Shown: positions 1 to 11,696 of the stretch, piece after piece | How the letters are laid out: the number at the start of each line of letters is the position of its first letter | How positions within the stretch are numbered: position 1 is the stretch's first letter | NCBI RefSeq assembly: GCF_015707995.1 | Contig: NZ_JAAGRY010000024.1 | Span: 1-42,122, forward strand | Length of the DNA stretch: 42,122 nucleotides | Direction of reading: 5' to 3' | Origin: Microbacterium paulum | GTDB taxonomy: Bacteria; Actinomycetota; Actinomycetes; Actinomycetales; Microbacteriaceae | Made by a program: the position numbers and the translations under genes | The notes under the pieces: model-generated | The model's input: only the letters and a program-made list of their open reading frames with translations | The model's database searches: none | What the model was told of the DNA's origin: nothing

Positions 1-1511
<1,511 letters not shown>

Positions 1512-1516
1512 GGGGA

Positions 1517-3091
<1,575 letters not shown>

Positions 3092-3117
3092 GACAATCCT
3101 CCGTTGGATTATCGCTC

Positions 3118-3157
3118 GGTAACTGAAACCTCAGGTTACTGCACGTTAACCGAAACG
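3118..3157 (-). promoter_or_regulatory. Candidate operator upstream of mccBA
   Basis: Two direct copies of a 13-bp element, GGTAACTGAAACC (3118-3130) and GTTAACCGAAACG (3145-3157), lie 27 bp apart. The first also opens a near-palindrome: GTAAC (3119-3123) is mirrored by GTTAC (3135-3139) around a perfect AACCT-C-AGGTT core. It sits just ahead of the mccB start in an otherwise GC-rich gap, where a repressor of branched-chain amino-acid catabolism would bind. The regulator is not in this window. Confidence 0.45.
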
Positions 3158-3270
3158 TCCATGGCGGAGGTGCGTCAACATCCGTCGGAGCCGAGGGGCT
3201 GGTGGTGCCCTGTGGGCACCGCCAGACGCCACCTGCACCGCCGGTCCGACGGATGGTGACCCCCCCGCGG

Positions 3271-5392
<2,122 letters not shown>

Positions 5393-5434
5393 GGGCGGGG
5401 CGGGCCGGGTCAGCGGGGTCTGCCGGAGCCGGCG

Positions 5435-6211
5435 CTAGGTCAGGCGCTCGCTCACGACGCGCGCGGCCGCTGTGGCGTCGAGGCGGTGCATGACCGATTC
5501 GGGCATGCCGAGCAACTCGGCGCCCGCCAGCTCGCTCGCGAGGCGCTCGGCCGCCGCCGAGAGCATCGGGAAGGTCTGCTCGCCGCAGAGGATCGTCACC
5601 GGTGCTGGGATGGCGAGCATGTCGGGCGTCGGCGTCGACAGATCGCGCGTGAGCGTGGCGTCGTACACGGTCGATCGCGCGAGGGGGAGGAGTGTCTCGA
5701 ACAGCGGACTCTGCCGGATCTGGGCGATCACGTCGTCGGGTAGCCCCACGCCCTCGCGTTGGAAGAGCATCACGGCGTCGGCCGCCCGCCCCTCGTCGAC
5801 GGCGGCCTGCAGTCGGTCGACGAAGTCGGGTGCGGGATCGCCCTCGCCGAAGTGGAACGGCGGCTCGGAGAGGAAGAGGTGTCGCACGGGGGTGCCGAGC
5901 GATGCCGCGAACAGCGCCAGCACCGCGCCCGACGAATGGCCGAGCACGGCAGACTCGGCGCCTGTCGAGGCGATCACGGCGGCGAGGTCTTCGGCCTCGC
6001 GCTGCGGCGTGAAGGGTGGAGTGTCGCCGCTCTCGCCGCGCGCGCGGCGGTCGTAGGTGACGGCGCGGAAGCCCCCTTCGGCGAGGGCGTGCGCGAGTCC
6101 CTCCGCATCGTGCGCCGTCGAGAACGCCCCGTTGACGATGACGACGGGATCGCCGGCGCCCGTCTCGAAGACCGCGATCGGAGTGCCGTCGGCAGAGGTG
6201 ACTTGTCGCAT
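5435..6211 (-). CDS. Alpha/beta-fold hydrolase
   Basis: This 258-residue protein fits the compact alpha/beta hydrolase family. An oxyanion-hole-type loop follows strand 3 (VVIVNGAFSTA), and TYDRRARGESGDT is the conserved turn after strand 4. The nucleophile elbow is GHSSG in ESAVLGHSSGAVLALF. The acid would be in the segment around PAPVTILCGEQTFPM and the base is the histidine near the end (ESVMHRLD). No signal peptide is present, so it acts in the cytoplasm; the substrate is unknown. It ends in TAG, converges with the XRE regulator (43 nt between stops) and is divergent from the DUF2316 gene. No clear ribosome-binding site precedes the ATG. Confidence 0.88.
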   Translation of the reverse strand: MRQVTSADGTPIAVFETGAGDPVVIVNGAFSTAHDAEGLAHALAEGGFRAVTYDRRARGESGDTPPFTPQREAEDLAAVIASTGAESAVLGHSSGAVLALFAASLGTPVRHLFLSEPPFHFGEGDPAPDFVDRLQAAVDEGRAADAVMLFQREGVGLPDDVIAQIRQSPLFETLLPLARSTVYDATLTRDLSTPTPDMLAIPAPVTILCGEQTFPMLSAAAERLASELAGAELLGMPESVMHRLDATAAARVVSERLT

Positions 6212-6273
6212 GAGGTGATGAAACCAGGGGCATCCGACACAGGCAAGAGGCCCGCCGAGCCGCCGCGGCGGCG

Positions 6274-6286
6274 TAGCGTGAAGGCA
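6274..6286 (+). promoter_or_regulatory. Leaderless-type promoter box of the DUF2316 gene
   Basis: TAGCGT (6274-6279) lies 6 nt before the ATG at 6286, in the same geometry and nearly the same sequence context as the box before the XRE regulator. Confidence 0.5.
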
Positions 6287-6597
6287 TGAGCCTCGACGCC
6301 GAAGAACTCTCTCGGACCCGCGCGGAACTCGCGGCGAATCTCGCCCGCACGAGCCTCACCCGCGCCGAGGTGGCGGCCGATCTCGCATTCGATGAGGCGC
6401 GCCTCGACGCGGCGCTGAACGCCACGGAATCGGGTGATCCGTCAGACGTGTGGCTGCTGCGCGATTGTCTCGAGCACGCCGTGCGCGACGCCGGCGGTGA
6501 GCCGGTGCCGTTCACCGTGCTCACGACCCAGAGCCGGCGCATGGCCGAACGCTGGTTCGCGCCGCGCGCCGCCCCGCGCCACGATTTCAGCGTGTGA
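6286..6597 (+). CDS. DUF2316 family small protein
   Basis: This is a 103-residue soluble protein. An N-terminal helical part (TRAELAANLARTSLTRAEVAADLAFDEARLDAALN) resembles a degenerate helix-turn-helix. It is followed by DPSDVWLLRDCLEHAVRDAGGEPVPFTVL, the conserved block of the DUF2316 family, whose function is unknown. Length and layout match that family, which is scattered through Gram-positives, often next to single-gene metabolic enzymes. It is divergent from the alpha/beta hydrolase and may share its control region. It lies just outside the remodelled 6.7-11.5 kb region. DNA binding is possible but not shown. Confidence 0.82.
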   Translation: MSLDAEELSRTRAELAANLARTSLTRAEVAADLAFDEARLDAALNATESGDPSDVWLLRDCLEHAVRDAGGEPVPFTVLTTQSRRMAERWFAPRAAPRHDFSV

Positions 6598-6680
6598 CGA
6601 GGGCGCCCCGGCATCTGCGCTGAAGCTGTCGGGGTGTCTGGCGCCGGCCGCGCGGCGGAACGCGGCTTCTCGCCGTCAGC

Positions 6681-6702
6681 GGACGCGACGGCGGGAGTCG
6701 AA
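6681..6702 (-). repeat. att-like 22-bp duplicate of the tRNA-like gene 3' end
   Basis: These 22 bases are identical to 11464-11485, which form the T-arm, the acceptor 3' strand and the start of the CCA end of the tRNA-like gene at 11463-11538. The orientation is the same, and similarity ends at the limits of the block. A short exact copy of a tRNA 3' end about 4.8 kb away is what site-specific integration leaves behind. No integrase gene lies between the two copies, so the element would be decayed or non-autonomous. Confidence 0.6.
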
Positions 6703-6745
6703 ACTGCGGTCGCGCGGATTTCGGTGCTGCTGGGAAAGCGTGGAA

Positions 6746-6964
6746 TCACGCGGGGTGGTTCTCGCTGTACTCTGTGAGGCGTTGCGGGAGTCTCTGCCGC
6801 AGGTTCTGGTCGGTGATGATCAGGTCTATGTCGTGGCTGATCTCGCCGCCGACGCGCGCGTTCGTCGCCCACCCTCCGATAAGGATCGAGGGCTCGAGGT
6901 CGTACCCGAGCGAGTCCAGCAGAGCACGAAGGCGGCCCTCATCGTCCGCTCCGAGAATCGTCAT
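6746..6964 (-). pseudogene. Truncated AbiEii/MenT-type nucleotidyltransferase toxin
   Basis: Only 72 residues remain of a family normally 200-300 long. The retained part has the nucleotidyltransferase core signature IGGWATNARVGG followed by SHDIDLII, matching the GG...DxD motif. It overlaps the upstream antitoxin stop by an ATGA, so translational coupling is preserved. Reading on to the downstream att-like repeat at 6681-6702 in any minus-strand frame shows no continuation of the domain. The gene was most likely cut during integration or excision. Without the C-terminal domain it is probably inactive. A minimal stand-alone nucleotidyltransferase (MNT-like) is a less likely reading. Confidence 0.7.
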
Positions 6965-7569
6965 CGCACGTCACCTTCCTGATCCCACTCGCGGTCCCGC
7001 ACGAAGCTGTCGCGCAAGGCGTTCCGAAACTCGGATGACTGCCACCCCGGAGTCGCGAAGAGATCGGCATACGTCTGAGCAAGACTCGAGAACCCGCTCC
7101 AGGTCTTCGCCGCACGCTTGTCCATCGACAGCACGCGTACCTCCCTGCCGGCGGGCAGGGAGGTGAGATTCACGGACGCGGGCAGGTACACGATGTGTTC
7201 GTTGAAGTCCGCGACGGCTCGGCCTTTCAGGATCGCGTTCGCCGCATCAGCGCCGCCGAGCGCGTAGGGGCCCAGCTTCGAGTCGAGAACCGGACCGATG
7301 CCTTCGCGCGTCGTCCAGGCGAGGGTGTCGCGCTCGAGGTTGCGCCACGCGCACAGCATCGTCAGGAGCTTGTCGATGCTGACGACCGCGAGCCCGCCCC
7401 GGCTGTACCGATCGATCGTCCCGTTGCTCTCCAGGCGCTCAAGAGCAAGGTAGGCGGTTGTGCTCGGCACGCCCGCTTCGTAGGCGAGGTCGGCGACGTT
7501 CCGCCAGGTCCGCTGCCCTTCGAGCGCACGATCTGCGAGAGCACGCCAGACCAGCTCGTTGCCCTTCAT
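6961..7569 (-). CDS. AbiEi-like antitoxin / winged-helix autorepressor
   Basis: This is a 202-residue protein with an N-terminal winged helix (VWRALADRALEGQRTWRNVADLAYEAGVPSTTAYLALERLESNGTIDRY) and an uncharacterised C-terminal half. It sits immediately upstream of, and overlaps by 4 nt, a nucleotidyltransferase remnant. That is the standard AbiEi-AbiEii order, where AbiEi represses the operon and counteracts the toxin. GAGGAG precedes the ATG at 7569. A TTACATGTAA palindrome flanked by two GATTACA copies lies 44-66 nt upstream as a likely autorepression site. With the toxin truncated, this gene may persist as an orphan antitoxin. Confidence 0.75.
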   Translation of the reverse strand: MKGNELVWRALADRALEGQRTWRNVADLAYEAGVPSTTAYLALERLESNGTIDRYSRGGLAVVSIDKLLTMLCAWRNLERDTLAWTTREGIGPVLDSKLGPYALGGADAANAILKGRAVADFNEHIVYLPASVNLTSLPAGREVRVLSMDKRAAKTWSGFSSLAQTYADLFATPGWQSSEFRNALRDSFVRDREWDQEGDVR

Positions 7570-7612
7570 CGCGCTCCTCGGTTTCCAGGTATTCCTGCGA
7601 TCATCGTTACGG

Positions 7613-7635
7613 GATTACATGTAAGCACGATTACA
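7613..7635 (-). promoter_or_regulatory. Candidate autoregulatory operator of the AbiE-like pair
   Basis: Two GATTACA copies (7613-7619 and 7629-7635) are spaced 16 bp apart. A perfect 10-bp palindrome, TTACATGTAA (7615-7624), overlaps the first. The site is AT-rich against its surroundings and lies just upstream of the antitoxin start, where AbiEi proteins bind their own promoters in known systems. Confidence 0.45.
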
Positions 7636-7693
7636 GGAAAATCGGAAGACGTGATCCACGTGACGAGAACGCGAACTGGGCGTCGTGGTCAAG

Positions 7694-7795
7694 GTGTGTC
7701 CATCTGGTGTCCGGATGGTCGTCACCGAAGAGGAGCAAAGCGGCCACGATCCTTTGAAACAATTGGGATCGCGGCCTTTCGTGAAGAGACGCGAC
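7694..7795. repeat. Copy B of the tRNA-downstream flank (diverged att arm)
   Basis: This 102-bp stretch aligns almost without gaps to 11372-11472. Shared blocks are GTGTGTCCA, TGG-GTCC, the hairpin halves around CGATCC/GGATCG, and GACGCGAC at the end. The end is the last 8 bases of the tRNA-like acceptor strand. The internal hairpin (7742-7752 with 7766-7776) is conserved in place although its bases differ. The repeat stops exactly where the alpha-glucosidase remnant begins, so the junction marks an old recombination point. Confidence 0.65.
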
Positions 7796-8016
7796 TGGAC
7801 GTCGGCGCGCCGGCCGTGTTCGCCTTCCGACGCACCCTCGGCGCCCAGCGCCTGCTGGTGATCGCGAACCTGTCCTCGTCGGCGGTGACCCCGCACCTCC
7901 CCGAAGCCGAGCGCGACTATTGGCGCGACGAGCGTCCGATCTTGAACAACGTGGTCGGCGAGGATCGTGCCGATGCCGCCCTGAGTCCGTGGGAGGCGAA
8001 GGTGTACGCCCGCTGA
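7795..8016 (+). pseudogene. C-terminal remnant of a GH13 alpha-glucosidase
   Basis: The last 73 codons before the TGA read VFAFRRTLGAQRLLVIANLS, then a beta-sandwich ending in LSPWEAKVYAR. This is the C-terminal domain of GH13 oligo-1,6-/alpha-glucosidases. Nothing upstream in this or other frames encodes the catalytic barrel. Instead the reading runs straight into the tRNA-flank repeat at 7694-7795. The 5' roughly 500 codons have been deleted. The original terminator hairpin at 8063-8101 is still in place. Confidence 0.72.
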
Positions 8017-8062
8017 CGTCGCTCCGGCGGGGACCAGCTCACCGGGTATGCCCCCGACGACG

Positions 8063-8101
8063 CCGGGCGGTGCCGCGCGCCGATGCGCGGGAACCGCCCG
8101 G
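8063..8101 (+). terminator. Strong hairpin after the alpha-glucosidase remnant
   Basis: CCGGGCGGT (8063-8071) pairs with ACCGCCCGG (8093-8101), and CCGCGC (8073-8078) pairs with GCGCGG (8085-8090) inside it, making a 15-bp interrupted stem. There is no T-tract. It follows the glucosidase stop by 46 nt. Confidence 0.5.
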
Positions 8102-8128
8102 CCGTTCGAGCGGGACTCGACCAGCCGA

Positions 8129-8165
8129 TTCATGACATAGATGCGACTAGTATCTATGTCATGAA
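8129..8165 (+). promoter_or_regulatory. 37-bp palindromic operator over the GntR promoter and start codon
   Basis: TTCATGACATAGAT (8129-8142) and ATCTATGTCATGAA (8152-8165) are perfect 14-bp inverted arms around a 9-bp spacer. The right arm contains the GntR ATG (8161). The spacer and inner arm hold a TAGTAT box (8148-8153) 7 nt before it, so the promoter appears leaderless and lies inside the operator. Binding here would block transcription of the GntR-MFS pair directly. Confidence 0.75.
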
Positions 8166-8844
8166 TACGTTGGAAAGCGACATCGCCGCAAGCTCGACCC
8201 GCGCGGTCGACACGCGCTCCGCGGCGGAGATTGCTTATCAGGTCGTCAAGCAGCGGATTCTGGACGGAGAGCTGCCCGGTGGGTCGATGGTCAGCGAGGG
8301 CTCGATCGCCGAGTCGCTCGGGATGAGCCGCACGCCCGTGCGTGAGGCATTCTTGAGCCTGCAGGCCGAGGGGTGGATGCGGCTGTATCCCAAACGCGGG
8401 GCCCTCATCGCCGAAGCCCAGCCGCACGAACTCGAAGACGTCGTCGACGCCCGCGTGCTCATCGAGACGGATTCCGTGCGCCGAGTCGGTCGCGACAGCG
8501 AGCGGGCGCAGGGCCTCGTGGCCATCCTCACCGCCATCATCGAGCGGCAACGCGCGGCCTTCGTCGAGCAGGATCTCGACGGACTCGCCGAAGCCGACAC
8601 CGCCTTCCACGCCGCCATCGTGGAGGCGGGTGAGAATGCCCTGCTGGGCGGGTTCTTCGCGACGCTGCGGGACCGTCAACGACGGATGGTCACGCGCTCG
8701 CTCTGGCGGCGAGAGGATCGCACCCCACAGGTGCTCGCCGACCATGAGCTGCTCGCACGCCTCATCGGCGATCGTGACCCGGATGCCTTCGAGGTGGCGC
8801 TCGCGCGGCACATCCGCAACACGCACCGGGATCTGCTGTCGTGA
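8161..8844 (+). CDS. GntR-family regulator, FadR subfamily (FCD domain)
   Basis: This is a 227-residue protein with a GntR winged helix at about residues 20-85 (AYQVVKQRILDGELPGGSMVSEGSIAESLGMSRTPVREAFLSLQAEGWM). An all-helical FCD effector domain follows, with the usual D...H...H metal-ligand pattern (EADTAFHAAIVEAGEN, then LADHELLARLIGD and ARHIRNTHRDLL). I chose the ATG at 8161 over an upstream in-frame start because the intervening DNA is a 37-bp perfect-arm palindrome, clearly an operator. The stop overlaps the GTG of the MFS gene, so the pair is translationally coupled and the regulator probably represses its own transporter gene. The ligand is unknown; FCD proteins usually sense carboxylates. 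Confidence 0.93.
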   Translation: MNTLESDIAASSTRAVDTRSAAEIAYQVVKQRILDGELPGGSMVSEGSIAESLGMSRTPVREAFLSLQAEGWMRLYPKRGALIAEAQPHELEDVVDARVLIETDSVRRVGRDSERAQGLVAILTAIIERQRAAFVEQDLDGLAEADTAFHAAIVEAGENALLGGFFATLRDRQRRMVTRSLWRREDRTPQVLADHELLARLIGDRDPDAFEVALARHIRNTHRDLLS

Positions 8845-10076
8845 GCGCAACCGCCGAGGTTCCGACCGTCGCTGCCGCGCCCCGCGCTGCCGCGCCGTGG
8901 CTGAGCGTGGGCGCCGCGCTGTTCGCCGTCGCGTGGGGAGGGAACGAGTTCACCCCGTTGCTGGTCATGTACCGCCAGATCGACCACATGAGCGCGCTGA
9001 CGGTCAACGTCCTGCTCGGTGCCTACGTGCTCGGCATCGTACCCGCGCTGCTGCTGGGCGGTCCGCTCTCGGACCGCTACGGCCGGCGCCCGCTCTTCGT
9101 GCCGGCACCGCTGATCGCCGTGGCCGGCAGCGCTCTGCTGGCGGTCGGCGCGGCTTCGGCGCCCCTGCTGTTCGCCGGCCGGGTGCTCTCGGGCGTTGCC
9201 CTGGGCCTGGTGATGGCTGTGGGGACCAGCTGGGTCAAGGAGCTCTCCGAGGCGCCGTTCGAACTCGACAGCGCCGACGGCCGCGGCGCGTCGCGTGCCG
9301 CGCTCGCGCTGACGTCGGGCTTCGCGCTCGGCGCCGGCGTCGCCGCCGCGCTCGCGCAGTTCGGACCGTTGCCGGCGGCATCCCCCTACGTCGTGCACAT
9401 CGCCATCACCCTGGCCGCCTTCTTCGTGCTGCTGCAGGCGCCCGAGACCCGCCGGCGCCGCCGGGACGCCGCGCCGCTGCTCGATGACCTGCGCATACCG
9501 ACCGCAATGGACCGGCGGTTCCTGCTGGTTGTCGTACCCATGGCGCCGTGGGTGTTCGGCACTGCCGCCAGCGCCTACGCCATCCTGCCGGGGCTGATGA
9601 TGTCGCAGGTGCCGGGCCTGGAGGTGGGGATCTCGGGCCTGCTGTGCGTGGTCGCTCTCGGCTGCGGCGTCGCCGTGCAGAAGCTCGCCGCCCGGGTCGA
9701 CTCGCCGCGCTCCGCGCGCGGCGTCGTCGCCGCGCTGGCGGTGACCGTCCCCGCGATGTGCCTGGCCGCCGTCGCCGTCGGCCTGCACTCGCTGCCCTGG
9801 GCGTTCGTCGCGGCCGCCGCGCTGGGCACCGCCTACGGCATGCTGCTGGTCGGCGGTCTGCGCGAGATCCAGCGCATCGCAGGACCCGACGACCTCGCGG
9901 GGCTCACCGCCGTGTACTACTCGCTGACCTATCTGGGCTTCTTCATCCCGGCCATCCTGGCGGCGCTCGGCGCGTGGATCACGTATTCTGCGATGTTCCT
10001 CGCGGGCTCCCTGATCGCAGCCCTCAGCCTCGGCGTGGTCGCCATGAGCGGGCGTCGCCACCTGCCGACCGGCTGA
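8841..10076 (+). CDS. Major facilitator superfamily transporter
   Basis: This 411-residue protein is rich in hydrophobic segments consistent with 12 transmembrane helices. The conserved MFS loop after helix 2 is visible as GGPLSDRYGRRPLF, and a repeat-related loop lies mid-protein. Translation starts at a GTG whose last bases overlap the GntR stop (GTGA). The start is therefore fixed by coupling rather than by its own ribosome-binding site. The coupling to a FadR-type regulator suggests export or uptake of the molecule that regulator senses. No closer substrate class can be read from the sequence. It is followed within 45 bp by the broken glucodextranase-like gene. Confidence 0.9.
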   Translation: MSATAEVPTVAAAPRAAAPWLSVGAALFAVAWGGNEFTPLLVMYRQIDHMSALTVNVLLGAYVLGIVPALLLGGPLSDRYGRRPLFVPAPLIAVAGSALLAVGAASAPLLFAGRVLSGVALGLVMAVGTSWVKELSEAPFELDSADGRGASRAALALTSGFALGAGVAAALAQFGPLPAASPYVVHIAITLAAFFVLLQAPETRRRRRDAAPLLDDLRIPTAMDRRFLLVVVPMAPWVFGTAASAYAILPGLMMSQVPGLEVGISGLLCVVALGCGVAVQKLAARVDSPRSARGVVAALAVTVPAMCLAAVAVGLHSLPWAFVAAAALGTAYGMLLVGGLREIQRIAGPDDLAGLTAVYYSLTYLGFFIPAILAALGAWITYSAMFLAGSLIAALSLGVVAMSGRRHLPTG

Positions 10077-10117
10077 CACCAGTGATCGCGGGGCAATGTC
10101 TCTGCGGGCCTCGGCGA

Positions 10118-11338
10118 TCAACCCTCGGCATCCTGCCCGGCTCGGTCGAGGATCCGGTCGGCGACGACAACGGGCCGGGTACGTAAACCTATCCGACCGG
10201 CAGCTTCGACCTGACGGGCCTGGATGTGTATCGGGACGGCGACCTCGTCCGATTCGTCGTGGCGACGGGTGGCGAGATCCACAATCCCTGGGGTGGCTCG
10301 GGCATGAGCACGCAGCGGGTCAACATCTACGTGCGCGACGGCTCATCGGCAGCGGTGACGCCCATGCTGCCCGGTACGAACACCTTCACAGAGGGCGCGT
10401 GGACGTACGCGATCGTTGCGGACGGCCGGTACGCGGATGCCGCGTTCGGCGGCGGTGTCTACGACGCCGACCACCGGCGCGTCGGCGCTGTCACCCTCGA
10501 CGTCGACCCGAGCGGGTCGATCGTCGCCACCGTACCGGCTGCAGTCTTCGGGGGGAGCGACCTGGCCGCGACCGGGTACCAGGTGGCCATGTTCAGCGAC
10601 GCAGAGGACGGCGAAGGCGTGGGCAACGTGCGCCCCATTTACAGCGCACAGTGCGCGCAGGGCATCGAGTGCCCGGACTTCGTCGGTCCCTTCCGCGGCG
10701 GCGGTGGAGCCGGAAGCTTCACCGACCAGGACCCCTCGCGAGACACCGACACGTCCGACTCGAACGCGTTCGATCTGTTTACGGGAGCGAGGTCGCAGGC
10801 CGAGGTCATGGACTGGACGCGCGGTCCGGTGATCGCTCCCTACCTCGCGCTGGAACGTGCCGCCGACCCCGGTACCGATCCGGGCACGGACCCCGGGACC
10901 GATCCGGGCCCGGACCCGGGGGCCGATCCGGGTACGTTCCCGACGATCGCCATCGCGGGCGGAACCGTCGCAGCCGGCGGCAAGTTGACGGTGACCGGCG
11001 CGGGCTTCGCACCGACCGAGTCGTTGCAGGTGACGCTGCACTCCGATCCCGTGGACCTCGCCCTGGCGGCATCCGACGCCTGGGGCGCATTCTCGACCGT
11101 CGTCACCGTCCCTCGCGACACGCCACCGGGCGCGCACCGCATCGAGGTGCGGGGAGCGGCATCCGGCTCGGCATGGGCGAACCTCACCGTGACGGCGGCC
11201 GCCGCACCGACCGGAACGCTCGCCGTCACCGGCGCCGACGTGCCGATCCTGCTACTGACGGCGCTCGCTCTGCTGGCACTCGTGGCCGGTGCCGCACTGC
11301 GCCACGTCCGCTCGCGTCTGGAACGCCATCGGCCGTAG
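10118..11338 (+). pseudogene. Broken C-terminal part of a wall-anchored glucodextranase/pullulanase-like protein
   Basis: From about 10118 the reading DPVGDDNGPGT, an in-frame TAA (10184-10186), then TYPTGSFDLTGLDVYRDGD is the start of the glucodextranase C-terminal binding module (Glucodextran_C). The family motif GPGTYTYP shows that the stop replaces a tyrosine codon (TAC to TAA). The module runs to about 10860, then a PGTDPG-type linker (10862-10935), an Ig-like domain and a sorting tail: LAVTG at the LAxTG position, a hydrophobic helix and RHVRSRLERHRP. The catalytic N-terminus and signal peptide are absent. A 370-residue product could start at the GTG at 10226 but could not be exported, so I call it a pseudogene. 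Confidence 0.72.
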
Positions 11339-11371
11339 ATCCACGGCGCAATACGGATCGCTGTGCTCGGA

Positions 11372-11472
11372 GTGTGTCCAATTGGCGTCCAGGCGGTTAT
11401 CGTCGGGCGGAGCCAAGTGGCCGCGATCCCCTGAAAACATTGGGATCGCGTGCGTTCGCGAATGGACGCGAC
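11372..11472. repeat. Copy A of the tRNA-downstream flank
   Basis: This block is homologous to 7694-7795 and directly abuts the 3' end of the tRNA-like gene. On the minus strand it contains a 9-bp hairpin (CGCGATCCC at 11422-11430 with GGGATCGCG at 11442-11450) that would end the tRNA-like transcript. It also holds two GTCCA-type half sites near 11377 and 11387. These may be integrase arm sites; that is inference. Confidence 0.62.
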
Positions 11473-11538
11473 GGCGGGAGTCGAACCCGCAACGCAACCG
11501 GGTATGAACCGGTGCCCGGGACCACCCGGATCGCCGCG
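11463..11538 (-). tRNA. Atypical tRNA-like gene, anticodon CAT, encoded CCA
   Basis: On the minus strand a 76-nt cloverleaf can be drawn. The 7-bp acceptor CGCGGCG/CGTCGCG has one G-U pair. The D-arm is short (CCGG/CCGG around GTGGTC). The anticodon stem ACCGG/CCGGT has loop TTCATAC (CAT at 34-36). A 6-nt variable loop and the T-arm GCGGG-TTCGACT-CCCGC follow, then a U discriminator and CCA. The D-loop lacks the usual A14 and A21, and the discriminator is not the A expected for Met or Ile2. It may therefore be a degenerate tRNA-Met or an element-borne tRNA-like sequence. Its 3' 22 nt are duplicated at 6681-6702. The 358-bp gap 11339-11696 otherwise holds only flank copy A and no gene. Confidence 0.55.
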
Positions 11539-11696
11539 ATGCCCATTGCGGGGCTTTCCCCGAAGCAGTGCTCCGGGGAGTGCAGCCACCGTAACCCGAG
11601 CCTGCGACATACGCCTCGGATGTGACGAGGGGTTGCGGTGTGCGACGCACTGTGACGCACCTCGGCATCCATCGCGCGCCTGCGCGCGGGGCGCCG

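Noticed and set aside
7195..7794. Upstream extension of the alpha-glucosidase remnant as a 273-residue gene
   Set aside because: The upstream part is antisense to the antitoxin and then passes through the tRNA-flank repeat; only codons from about 7795 resemble GH13.
7615..8850. 411-codon minus-strand frame across the GntR gene
   Set aside because: It is antisense to the GntR gene, spans a palindrome and repeat, and has no recognisable domain.
6681..11538. Prophage or ICE
   Set aside because: No integrase, portal, capsid, relaxase or conjugation gene is present; at most a small decayed element remains.
10096..11625. 509-codon plus-strand frame over the glucodextranase-like remnant and tRNA-like gene
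   Set aside because: Off-frame, Arg-rich reading; the homologous frame is the one with the TAA at 10184.
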